Positions 30,661 through 41,513 of a stretch of DNA of 64,000 bases are shown piece after piece (within the stretch, counting starts at the first letter, position 1; the number at the start of each line of letters is the position of its first letter). A program made the translations under genes and the position numbers. The stretch is from Hymenopus coronatus (Eukaryota; Arthropoda; Insecta; Mantodea; Hymenopodidae): NCBI GenBank assembly GCA_030762935.1, contig CM060883.1, positions 51,358,001 to 51,422,000 of the forward strand, in the 5' to 3' direction. The notes below the pieces were generated by a model that saw only the letters and a list, made by a program, of their open reading frames with translations, did no database searches and had not been told where the DNA came from.

Positions 30661-31084
30661 CTAAAGTAATTTCTTGGTTTTATTAGGTAGGCTGGCATTC
30701 AGGACCAATACTCTAGAAGTTTGCACCAGCAATGAAAATTATAGCTTGCAGTATGCAGTTCATTTTTTTACAACAGTGAATGCTCTTATTGTTGGTCAGC
30801 ATGGATAGGGCTATGACAAGAAAGCATAAAGTTACAGAAATTAATGACAGTAACTTCAAGGAATCTTAATATTCAGTTAAAAACTGCAGCATTGGAAGAG
30901 ATATGTGTTAATGAAAATGTGAGTGCAAGTGCATTGCATTAATTGGGGGACATATGTATAAAAAAACTAGATTTAAAAAATGGAAAACAAATCCATCCTG
31001 GCTTTCATTAAAGAGTTCCTCAAGAGTTATATGCCTGACTTGCCCAGAAATACAAAATCATAGTGTTCTTAAAACAGTAAAATA

Positions 31085-31938
31085 TATGAGGTGAGATCAA
31101 AAAATAATGAGGATTTTTTAATTTCACAGGCTTTATACAACCAATTTTCAAAACTTTTTCTTTTATCTTGTAGGCACACATGTTCCTGTTGTATGTTTAC
31201 ATTTTTAGTTGTTTTAAATACTTAATTTATTGTTACAGTTAAAAGGGTTATACATATTTTCGAAGGCTCAGTGAATTTGCATTAATTTTGTTTGAAATGT
31301 TAGCTGTGACTTTTGGCAAATCTACTATGGGTAAGACAAGGGGTTTTGAATGGTATTGACATTTCAAAGAGGGTCGAGAAAGCTCTGAAAACGACGATCC
31401 TCTGGATGTCCTAACACATCAATTACTGATGACAATGTGGAAGATGCAAAGAAATGGTTCTGCCATATGGTTGTACAATCAATAAGGAAAACTACTTAGA
31501 AGTTATGTGCCATTTACATGAAGTAATCTGAAGAAAACAACCAAAATTTTTGTAAAACCACTCATGGATAGTGCTCTTGCTCACACCTCAACACTTGTTC
31601 GTGATTTTTTGGCAAAAACCAGAAACTTATATTGCCTCAGCCACTTATTTGCCAACATGACCCCCTGTGACTTCTTTCTATTCCCAAGGCAGAGGAGAAC
31701 ATGAAAGGACATCGTTTAGCCACTATTGGTGAGCTAGAAATAGAATCGCTGAAGTAGCTGAACATCATAAGGAAATGTGAGTTCCAGAGTTGCTTCCAAA
31801 ATTGGAAAAAATGCTGGCACGAGTGCATCATAACTGAGAGAATTTATTTTGAAGGGCACAAAGTTTATGTAGATACATAAATACACATTGTTTAAAAAAA
31901 CAAAAATTCCCATTATTTTTTTATCACACCTTGTATAT
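31085..31938 (+). mobile_element. Mariner element, internally deleted
   Basis: Both ends are visible. The left end has TGAGGTGAGATCAAAAAATA and the right end, inverted, has CAAGGTGTGATAAAAAAATA. Between them the + strand reads TFGKSTMGKTRGFEWY, then, after a large deletion of the central catalytic part, HTSTLVRDFLAKT and LEKMLARVHHN. TA flanks the termini as expected for mariner insertion. It is non-functional. The solo end at 379-433 belongs to the same family. Confidence 0.8.
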
Positions 31939-34265
31939 ACAAGCTAACTTTTATTCAAGGGTTGAATGCAAACAATGGCAAGAAGTTAAATGATATATCA
32001 CTGGTATAAATCATAACACAAAAACTGGTTCTTAAGTTACAAACCCTGCTTTAGGGAACCAAACTATTTGATAGTTTAAATGTTTGACCCTGTTGTGTTA
32101 TTGTAAAATGTTAAGACTTAATTTTCAGTTACAACAGCACTGCTCTAAATCTGCTGCTGGATTTTTAATTCCTCCGCCTTTCATTTATATTTTACATTTA
32201 GTCTCCTGTAAACCTCATTAGGAGCTGCTATAAACATTAATGGCATAATTTTATAAACTTGTGATAAAAATTAATTGAGAATGACACAAACTTAAGTAAA
32301 TCATTTAATAGGATTAAGATAATTTGAAATCCTGCATTTTCTTTCTTTTTTCCTTTTTAATTATATTACAAGCATAATATTTATGCTTAGTGATAAAGGT
32401 ATATTTTATTGGATTTTATTGTTGCATATTAAGCATTTTTATTGTTAATAGGTGCAACTTACTTCTATATTAAGGCATCAGAAGTATGCTACAATAGCAG
32501 CATAATGACCATCAATTCTGCATATATACTAGAATTAAACGTACTCAAAATGTCATCTGTACCAGTTTCCAAAACTAAGGGATTGGAACCATTCTAACTG
32601 AGTGGATGATTAGGCAGAAATCATGTACACAATCTTAAAATAGCCTTTTTCTCTTAGAAGCCAAAATGAGAACTTAATAAGTTGATTAAAAACATTTCAG
32701 TATTTGCAAAAATATTAAACTTGTACAACTTTTGCAGGTGTAGTGCTTCAGAAGGTTATTTGAAAAAAAGATGGTTATTATCTGAAATTGTTCTCAGGCT
32801 TTCAGCCAGGTGGTGAAAGATTCATATTCCAACACTTCAACCATAGAATAACATTGCTAATATTAATTTATACAAATAAAATACATAAATGACATCAGCA
32901 AACTCAACCCTTTATTTGGTTACCTTAGCAATGCTATAGTATATTAAAGCAATTGATAGCTTGTACAATCATATACAATAATTAAAGCTTTGAGATGATG
33001 TAAAAAAAATATTTTTGATGACATCACAACTTGTATAACAATGAAATTAAGAATGGTTTGTTTCTCTGAAAAAGTGTCTTAAAATGTATTGTTTGATGTG
33101 TCCAAAGATATTATTGCAGCAGAAAATATGCAGTAACTACTTTTGAAATATACTGCATGTACTGAGTAGCATGCTTCTAATCTCTAATATTCACTCAACA
33201 TTTTAGGTAATGTACAACTTTTGTCTTACACATACACCTACACTGAAATAAGTTTCTTTTGTTAATTGCTTTATGAGTTTAAACAGCTGCTTCTGCTGGA
33301 TATTGAGCAAATTCTGAATTAAACACACTCTGTTAGTCTTTGATCAAAAAATCTGCTATGAGTCCAAAGGCATCTCCATGGGGGTTGGAAGCTGCCCCCT
33401 TGCTAAAAAATGTTGAAAAGTAATAGTAAAATCATTTAAATTCTTATTGCTGCACATTAATGTGCTAAATGTGTTAGGCAAAGCTTTGCAAAATGCTGCC
33501 CATGACAGAGAGAATAACTATCTGAAGTTCACCCTTAGTAGGACAGGCCAAAATAGTGGTTTTCTGGTTTTCTTTGCTGCAATCACCAAGTGAGTCTTTC
33601 CCCCCCCCTTTTTTTCCCTTTTTTTAAAGTGGACATCTGATTTCACATACAGCATGTGCGCACAACTAGATCCTACTGAACTGTCTGAAGGAGAGGTTGC
33701 AGTCATGAAGTTCTTACTTATAGAATAGGAAGTAGTTCTGCATGGAGTAAGATAGGACAGGACTCCTAATTAGGAACACAACCTGATGGACTCCACAAGA
33801 TGGGCTTTACATTACTAGAACACATTTCAGGTTTGGGAGACCAACCTGATGAATGTCTTCCTTTATCCACAAACTGGGATCAGGAGCTGCTTAACAGGAC
33901 TGTACTGAGGAAATTTAAAAATTTTGTCTAATGACTGCAGCCAAAGACATTATACAGAGGACACAAAACCGTGGAACTTGATAGGTGACTGAGTAACCTG
34001 GTCTGGAAATGATTGTGAATCTATCACGAGGTAAGAACAAGCAGATCCTTACCTTCTCATGAAATTCCACGACAACTTCACCCTATTAGAAGACATTATA
34101 ATATATAGTGATATAGACACTAACTAAGACACCAGTGGTCAAACAAGTACCTCTCCAATCCTCAAATAGGAAGAGCATGAATAGTGGATATAAACAATAA
34201 ATACTTGTAATAAGTAGACAGCATAAAGATCAAAACAAATGTGCACATCAACTAATGAAAAAAAA
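31939..34265. other. Intergenic, nothing recognised
   Basis: No gene or familiar repeat. A C7 / T-rich tract lies near 33600-33628. The block 33480-34080 is slightly GC-richer but has no readable protein. Confidence 0.4.
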
Positions 34266-34406
34266 ACCTGATGTGTTCCATTCACATGACCTTCTCTACA
34301 TCTCTCTAACAAATTATTGTTAAAAACCTTATTCTTCCATCTACTTCGTGATAATCAAGATAAATTGTCCGTATTACTTGACTCCTTGTAAGTAGAAGGG
34401 AAAAAT
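34266..34406 (+). mobile_element. HINE-like repeat, 5' fragment (copy 7a)
   Basis: It starts CCTGATGTGTTCCATTCACA and stops after about 140 bp at GTAGAAGGGAAAAATG. Another 5' end follows immediately, so two copies are arranged head-to-tail or one inserted into the other. Confidence 0.7.
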
Positions 34407-35056
34407 GAAATGTGTTCCATTCATTTGATGTCCTCTAGCTTAATCAAAACATTAATCTGTCATCTTCATCATGCTGATCAAGATAAACATAAGCAAAATT
34501 AGCCTTATCTAGCTTCCTTGTAAGTAAATGGGAAATAAGAATATGTGCAGGCTAAAGCAAGAATCTCATCCTTAAGAAGCCGGTCGCTATGTGAAACAAT
34601 TGAAATTACAAACTTGTGCTTATCAGGAGTAAATAAATGAGAAATGATATCTTCCCATTCAAGAAAAAGTGGCTTAAAACTGAAACCAATAATCCAGATT
34701 ATATCTCAAAAATGGTTAACTATACAAAAAAATGTATATGCCATAAATTGTGTGTTTTAATGACATCTACATTTTTTTGGAGTAAGTTTTTGTATATCTC
34801 TTACGATTTGCCAGTTATACAAAAGCATCCAGAATGAAGAGGTCTTCAGAGGCTATTCCCAGAAAATTCAAGATATACATTTTGTTTGTCATAAAAAATC
34901 TTATAAATAAGGTATTTTAGTCAAATCATAGGAGCCATTTTTGAAAAAATCAAAATTTTCAAAAAATGCTAAATCCTTGTGTTCCATCCTTGGAAGATAC
35001 CTAACTTATATATCAAGTTTGGTATTTAACTGGCTTTTTGTTTTTGAGCTATGCTG

Positions 35057-35103
<47 letters not shown>

Positions 35104-35253
35104 GCGCGCGCACAGAACTTTTTCTAAAAATACTTTTTTTGGATTCAGGGAGTCCCAAAACATGTATTTCCAGTGAAATCTTGGTATCAAATTTTTGGGT
35201 GCAATACAATACCTCTTTACACACTATGAACATAGTATGTGTAGAGAAAGTAA
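34407..35253 (+). mobile_element. HINE-like repeat, full length (copy 7b)
   Basis: It starts AATGTGTTCCATTCATTTGA and ends GTGTAGAGAAAGTAATAA. The conserved interior words are all present. The microsatellite site has become a 55-bp CA/CG tract. The 3' palindrome ACTATGAACATAGT precedes the terminus. Confidence 0.75.
35059..35114. repeat. (CA)n(CG)n microsatellite
   Basis: About 21 CA units followed by CG units, at the microsatellite position of HINE-like copy 7b. Confidence 0.95.
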
Positions 35254-35652
35254 TAAGAGTAGTGCAAGAAATGTAAGTATACTGAGGACAAAAACAGACA
35301 AACCAAAAATAAAAGCCCATCTTGGTAGTCTGAGAGTAGCAGGTTAAACAAATGTGAACCTGCTCATACTTATTTTTTTAGCTTCATCAGTTTAACAAAA
35401 TCTAACAGAGAGACTGCTGCAAACTAACTGCCACTGTTGTGGAATATTCATCCCTATTGAATCATACAATCTGAATGTCAATATACTATGTGCCATGAAT
35501 TAGAGTCAGAATAGTTCTATTTATCAACAATATGGCATTTTGTGACCAAAATTAATAAAAATAAAAAACAAGTGAATGAGTGCAAATCTTCTCTCAGCCA
35601 ATCTGATACATATCCATGGTGACCAGCTCTCTGACAGTCACCACCATCACCA

Positions 35653-35653
35653 A

Positions 35654-35709
<56 letters not shown>

Positions 35710-35710
35710 A
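35653..35710. repeat. (CAT)n microsatellite
   Basis: About 19 CAT units in a row. On the - strand it can read as poly-Asp or poly-Met, which explains the artefactual frames there. Confidence 0.95.
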
Positions 35711-35941
35711 CATCACTGTTGACATCCACAATGATGACAATAACAACAAAAGCATGTAAGTTTTTACATTCTTTGTTGAAAGTATACATTTGGACATACA
35801 CTATGACTATTTGGAAAATAAGGCTTTGTGCTTTTTGTGTTGTGTTTAAAATTATGATTCAGAGTCAGTTTTCAACCTGGTGCTCATGAGAACAAGCACT
35901 TCCGAGATACTTTGTTCAGTTTAGAAACTTGTTGTTAAGTC

Positions 35942-35942
<1 letters not shown>

Positions 35943-36014
<72 letters not shown>
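35943..36014. repeat. (AAT)n microsatellite
   Basis: A pure run of 24 AAT units, only 232 bp from the CAT tract. Confidence 0.95.
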
Positions 36015-36015
<1 letters not shown>

Positions 36016-37276
36016 TCTGTTATTAATACATTACATTTTAACTCTTGTTGACTTAGTAAAACATTCTAATTAGGTGCATGTAAAATTATATTGAAGTTTA
36101 AAGATTTCACCAGCCTAGGTGAATGCATTAAAACCTGTGTATTTATTTACTAGAGCTATACAAGTTGATGATGCCCGCATACTTTATAATGCATTTGGAT
36201 GGTGCTCACTCTGTTCTAAAGGTTGGGAATCCCTGCTCAATAGTAATATATGAATTATGATGCCTATGTGAATTTTAAATATTTTAATATCCTTGCCTGT
36301 GTTCAAAACTGAAAGTCAGTCCCTATCTGTGCATGTAGCCTAATAGGCAGTGGGAAAGAGTTTATATACAGTACTGTATTCAATTTTTGTTTTTGGAGCA
36401 TAACATTCTAAGCCTAGTTCTAACCTAACCTCAGAGAGTCTTCTTATTGAAATTCTGACTAACGCATAAATCAAACCAGATTTGAATTCTCACTTCCCTT
36501 AAATTTGCATTAAGAAGTTCTACAGAATAGATTCAATAATATAAGATGTAAGTTGATAAGTATACATGAATCACCAATATTGAAACAGTGGCAAGTACAG
36601 TAGTAGTTTCTTAAGTGCATGGCCATATATTGAAAAATGAAGTAATTTGTTTTTATTTACAGATAAGTCTTGCAGTCTATATTATCTTAAAAAAGAAACC
36701 AACACATTTCTTGAAAAATAAAAAGTTATGGTGTAAGAGTAACGTGCTTGTCTTTCATATTACAGGGGTATATTTAAATCCAATTTTGGTACAGTAACCT
36801 GTCTGAGGTTTTCATCTTGGGCATTTCCTCAAGCTTCACATTTGAGCACCTCAGTGCTTTCAACTTTCATCTAAAATTAGATGATCTATTTTGTAAGCAG
36901 ATGTTACCCTGAGAAATAAAAGAAAACATAGGTCCTGAACAATTCAAACAGATTATCATCTTTTCTAATTAAATGCTTTGACCTTGCTACCACAGCTAAT
37001 CAAAGTTCTACCATGCACTTTGTTAGAAAAGAATGAAGATTTGTAAGAATATCACATGCTGTTATATATTTAGAATTTTATATACCTACTAAAGAATTTG
37101 TGAAGAAACAGAAAAAATAATATACATTATATTCACTTTATCTAGTCTTTATGGCTTATTTTTTAATTATTTCTACAACTTATTGTTCCAACAGCCCATT
37201 TTTTATTTAATTAATGTTAATTGAAATAAATATTTGGAGAAATAATGTTATTACACATTGAATTGTAGATTGAAGG
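36015..37276. other. Intergenic, nothing recognised
   Basis: No coding exon, RNA gene or familiar repeat could be recognised in this AT-rich stretch. Confidence 0.4.
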
Positions 37277-37870
37277 GAAGTAAGGTACCTGAAGTGATAG
37301 TCAAATTTAAAAATAAATAAATAAATAAATGCTGTGCACTAACTTTGCAGATTATTCACTGAAAATATTTAGTTAAAATATATGATTTATTTTTCATTCA
37401 ATTATCTTTTGGTATTTTATTAAAATTGCTTGGGCCTTTTTTGGTAAAATCAAGAATAATATATTTATATATAAAGAGCACTAAAGGGTGAGAAGGGATT
37501 TTCTTGAAAATATTTTGTCAGTGAATCTCCATTGAAAATGTTGGCAACAGCCACCGAAACATGTGCAAAGTAAGTTACTGTATTTCAAGAATGAAGTTTG
37601 AGTGTAATCTATGTTTTTACTCCTAATTGATTTGTCTTGTTGTTGGAATATACTAAACTTAAAAATTAAATTTGGTCATTTTTCTGACTCTTGATTTTAA
37701 GTTCTGCTGTGTCCAGAGACAGACAGACAAAAGCACACACATAAAGGCTGTTTTAGAATTTTATTTGGGGGACCTCAAAACATGTATTTCTGGTCAATAT
37801 AGATATTGATTTTTGGAATGGTAACAGTAATATTTCTTTTACCAATTAAAAGCAGATAATAAGTGAAGTA
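37277..37870 (+). mobile_element. HINE-like repeat, old diverged copy 8
   Basis: Family words survive in order: GAAGTGATAGTCAAATTT, GCTTGGGCCTTTTTTGG, TAAGTTCTGCTGTGTCCA followed by a CA-rich stretch, and GGGGACCTCAAAACATGTAT. The termini are eroded, so limits are approximate. Confidence 0.5.
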
Positions 37871-37892
37871 AAGCCAAAAAGGTAGTAAACGG

Positions 37893-38478
37893 AATCTTAT
37901 TTTCTCTATGTACAATAGGGGTAGTATTGTATTCCACCCAAAAATTTGATGTCAAGATTTCCCCAGGAATGTATGTTTGAGGTCCCTGAATCCAAAAGAA
38001 GATATTTTTAGAAACATGAGTTTGTTAGTGTGCATGCGTGCAAGCATTGTGAAAGTCTGTTAAATAGTAAATTTGATATTTCAGTTCAGCATCTTCCAAG
38101 GAAACAACACAAAGATTTTCAGAAAATTCCCTCACTGCAAGCTCTCGTTTATATGGAATATTTTTTAAAATGTTCCCAAAAATGGCTCTAACGATTTTAT
38201 TTAAAATGGCACATGCTTGATATTTTCATGACAAATGAAATGATTATCCTGAGTTTTCTTGGAATAACCTCTGAAGTCCTCTTCATTCATGACTTTTGCA
38301 TACCTGTTAAAATTTAAGAGATAGACAAAAACTTACTACATAAAAATGTGGAATTCATCATAAAAACACAATTTATGTCAAATATACTTTTTTGTAGAGT
38401 TCATCATTTCCAATACATTCCTTGTTATTGGTTTTTCCATACTGTTTATTCCTGACCATGCAAAGAGAACAGAATTTC
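37893..38478 (-). mobile_element. HINE-like repeat, copy 9
   Basis: The inverted 3' end (TATTTTCTCTATGTACA) is followed by CACCCAAAAATTTGATGTCA, AAAATGGCTCTAACGATTTT and CCTCTGAAGTCCTCTTCATT. The 5' third is missing where the next copy begins. Confidence 0.7.
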
Positions 38479-38483
38479 TGAAA

Positions 38484-39240
38484 TTTTCACTTTCTCTGCT
38501 GTTTACCTGTACTTAGTAGAAGTATTACACCCTACATGAACATTTTGTATAGAAATTTAACCAGAAATATATGATGTGAGGTCCACTGAAAGCTAAAAAA
38601 TGCCCTGTGGGTACGTTTGTGTGTGTGTGTGCGTATGCACATTTGCGTACATGCATGCTTGCGTGTATGTGTGTGACACAACCTTTGGATAACTAACAAA
38701 CTTGGTGTTTAGTTCAGAATCTTCCAAAGACATGACACAAATGCCTCCATATCAAACTACCCTTTACATGGAAATATTTTCTTAATTTTTATCTTTTCAA
38801 AACAGCTCTAAAATGTTTTAGTAAATGACCCATGTTTTAAGATTTATTTGAGAAATAAAATTTATATTTTGCCCGCCTGGGTAGTGTGGTGGTAGCATGT
38901 CTACCACACATTCAAAAGGTCGTGAGTTTGAATCTTGCTTAGGGTGAGTTACTCGGATAAAGTTTTTTTTCAGGGTTTTCCCATATCCTGAGAAGACAAA
39001 TGTCGAGTAACTTTAAGCTCCATGGACCTTGAGATCATTTGAGCATCATTTCACCAATTTCATTCACTATCCAATATGACCAACCAGGTTAAAGGATGTT
39101 AAGCTACAAAAAAACAAAAAAAAAACATGTATATTTTGATTTTTCTACTAACTCTGAAGTTTGTTTCATTCTGAATAAATATTGAGTAATTCTGTATGAC
39201 TTTAATTCATAAGATACAGACAAAAATTTACTTGACAAAA
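38484..39240 (-). mobile_element. HINE-like repeat, copy 10, split by a SINE
   Basis: The inverted 3' end starts TTTTCACTTTCTCTGC. The sequence is interrupted at 38872-39129 by a family D SINE and then resumes with TGATTTTTCTACTAACTCTG to about 39240. It abuts copy 9 in the same orientation. Confidence 0.6.
38872..39129 (+). mobile_element. tRNA-derived SINE, family D (copy 1)
   Basis: The tRNA-like head has A-box TGGGTAGTGTGGTGGTAGC and B-box CGTGAGTTTGAATC. The body is followed by an A-rich tail. The duplication TATATTTTG is found at 38863-38871 and 39130-39138. It sits inside HINE-like copy 10. Confidence 0.8.
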
Positions 39241-39248
39241 GATATAGC

Positions 39249-39332
39249 TTGGATAGGTAAAATCAGATTGAAAAATGCAATGCCAGTCCAGCTATGGCAT
39301 TGAATTGTTCAGTCTGATTCTACCTGTCCAAA
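39249..39332. mobile_element. Foldback element, family C (short copy)
   Basis: An 84-bp palindrome starts TTGGATAGGTAAAATCAGAT and ends ATTCTACCTGTCCAA. Ends and arm sequence (GATTGAAAAATGCAATGCCA) match the outer parts of 8543-8810. The tRNA-like middle is absent here. Confidence 0.7.
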
Positions 39333-39576
39333 TCTGTCCTACACATGGCCTGTGTGGAAAAACAATTAAATTAACACGTAGATCTTGTTAAAATAAAGAA
39401 TTTGTGCTAAGTAAAATTGTTTGTGGCATTTAAGCATTGGCAATATTTTCATTGCTCTTGGTTTGAATTTTCTAATGTTTTTGAAGTGCTTGATTATTTT
39501 CTTTTGTTTCCCATGGTTACAGAAGTAACATGGAATATCAAGGCTACCATACAGAAACCTATTTTTCAAAGATTTG

Positions 39577-39809
39577 TTTTTTTTTGTTGGGTAGCTTAAG
39601 GCTCCTTAACTTTGTCGGTCATATTGTATGATGAATGAAATTGGTCACGGTCCATGGAGCTTTAAAATTTCTTGGCATTCATCTTCTCAGAATAAAGGAA
39701 TACCCTGAAAAAAACCTTATCTGGGTAACTTATCCTAAACAAGATTCGAACTTGCGACCTGTTGAATGTGAGGCAGACAAGCTACACCCACACTACCCAG
39801 ACAGGCTTT
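39577..39809 (-). mobile_element. tRNA-derived SINE, family D (copy 2)
   Basis: Inverted relative to copy 1. The right end, read on the - strand, is the tRNA-like head (GTCTGGGTAGTGTGGGTGTA, B-box CGCAAGTTCGAATC) and the body has the CCATGGAGCTTTAAA word. The duplication AAAGATTTG occurs at 39568-39576 and 39810-39818. Confidence 0.8.
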
Positions 39810-39829
39810 AAAGATTTGACTATCACTTC

Positions 39830-39972
39830 AGTCTCTTGAATTCCCCTCATATATAGAGGGAAATGTAAAATGAACTTTCTATTAGGTACCTGATTGACAT
39901 GTACACATTGAATAGAATTGTAAGAATAGTTTGTAAAAAAATGAGTAAAGAAAAGCACATGAATTTAAGACA
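39830..39972 (-). mobile_element. HINE-like repeat, 5' fragment
   Basis: ATTTGACTATCACTTCAG and the later GTAAGAATAGTTTGT and AAGCACATGAATT resemble the family's inverted 5' third. It is weakly preserved. Confidence 0.4.
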
Positions 39973-41513
39973 GTTGGTTTATTTTCTTTTTTCTCTCTTT
40001 CTCTCTCTCTTAAAACCTCAACTATAAATCTATATCAGCTGAGAGTAAACACAGAATTACAATGATACACATTTCCAAAGATGAAACCAGACTTTGTGCA
40101 CTGATAGAAACAAAGACATGTAATAAGTTTAAGAATAAACTTAATGGTTTTTTGTCCTAGAACAGCAAAGATCCACATCTTTATCCATTTTATTGTAAAC
40201 TTGGATATCCAATGATATTTCATTTGGAACCAAGAAAACTGCAGATGTAGGATGAGGATATTATCCTTATGTATTGACTCTAACTGCATGCTTTTATGAG
40301 TTATACAGGAATTATTCGTGACAAGATATAAGAAAAGCCAAATTTCACAAACATTAACTTGACTGGGGAAGTTTACCACAGTATATGTGGCAATATTTCA
40401 TAAACATAAGTGTACCTATTTGAAGGATGTGTGTTCAAGCTACAAATTAACATTTTGCAGTAAAATATGTTTGGCTGTAGCAAGTAGATAAACTTTCTCT
40501 GGTTAAAATACGTATTTTCAACTACTAACAAAGTGTCATATTTTGGGCAATATTTGTTGATTAAAGGACTAATAAATTAATATTTTGGTACTTCATTAAT
40601 CCTTTTATAGATTCTTCAATAGATCCTCTTCCTTCTGAAACATGTCCTTCTAGTTCAATACCGTGTTTGTGACCTTTTAAAAAAAAGGGCTATGGTATGT
40701 ACTGAATTTTATTTTTATTTTAAAGGGGGTATAAGGGTGGCCCCTCCTTTGCCACCCCTGGTGGCAATCATCCAAAAGGGATCTACATCATCTCCCCTAC
40801 CACGCAGTAGAGCTACTGCCTTGAGGATGGTCAGGAAGCAGGTAAAGGTTAAGTCAGGTACTGCCATAGCAACCTGATATTTGTGGATGACTACATAAAG
40901 ATGCCTTAACACAAAAGAGTGTCTTGGTAGTTGGTGGGCTAGGACCTGGACTTGGCGTCATATCCAGACCAAGTCTTAGAGCTCAGTGGTGACATGGGGC
41001 TCATAGTAAGAGGGAAGCATGAGGGTCTCATTCAGTAATAAAGAAGAGGTACCATCTGCAATTATTTGCTCCATCCTGGCTGCCAGCAGGAGTGGTCGCT
41101 GACCTGTCTGAAACATATGTACTGAAGCAGAAACCTATGCTTTATAAGACTATTCCAATTGCACATATGTTGCAAAATTAATTAGTCTTAAAATCACTTT
41201 TATAATAGGTACCACATATCTGAATCATGCAAAAGTTTGTGCTAATATCGCATAAGTAATTTGGTTATAGGTTTCAGACAACATGGAGCTGCAAATATTG
41301 TGTCAACTACTCCTGGGTCCCACTTGCTTTTTACAATTAATTATAACAGTATAAAATGTAGTTGTTTAGGTTGAGTATACATTAGGAAAAGCTGCACATT
41401 ATTATTATTTTAGTCTTTCTTATGCTTTGGTGTTATATCAAGTGAAGTGCATTTTTAATAATGTTTAAACCTCACCAATTATTGATGATAGATATGGAAT
41501 AATTGAATTGGTT
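39973..41513. other. Intergenic, nothing firmly recognised
   Basis: The patch 40735-41110 is clearly GC-richer than its surroundings. On neither strand does it give a protein I recognise; it may be a relic of an exon or repeat. The remainder is AT-rich. Confidence 0.35.

Noticed and set aside
33518..33706. A short - strand protein with a KKREKKGGG stretch
   Set aside because: The basic stretch comes from the C/T homopolymer tract, and no family or neighbouring exon supports it.
35517..35801. Overlapping - strand frames with long poly-Asp or poly-Met runs
   Set aside because: They are translations of the (CAT)n microsatellite in different frames; there is no codon bias or family motif outside the tract.
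35641..36014. CRISPR-like tandem repeat structure
   Set aside because: The repeats are plain trinucleotide microsatellites without spacers, in a eukaryotic context.
40692..41110. A possible host exon in a GC-richer patch
   Set aside because: Neither strand gives a recognisable protein with splice sites; it is kept only as an unexplained patch.
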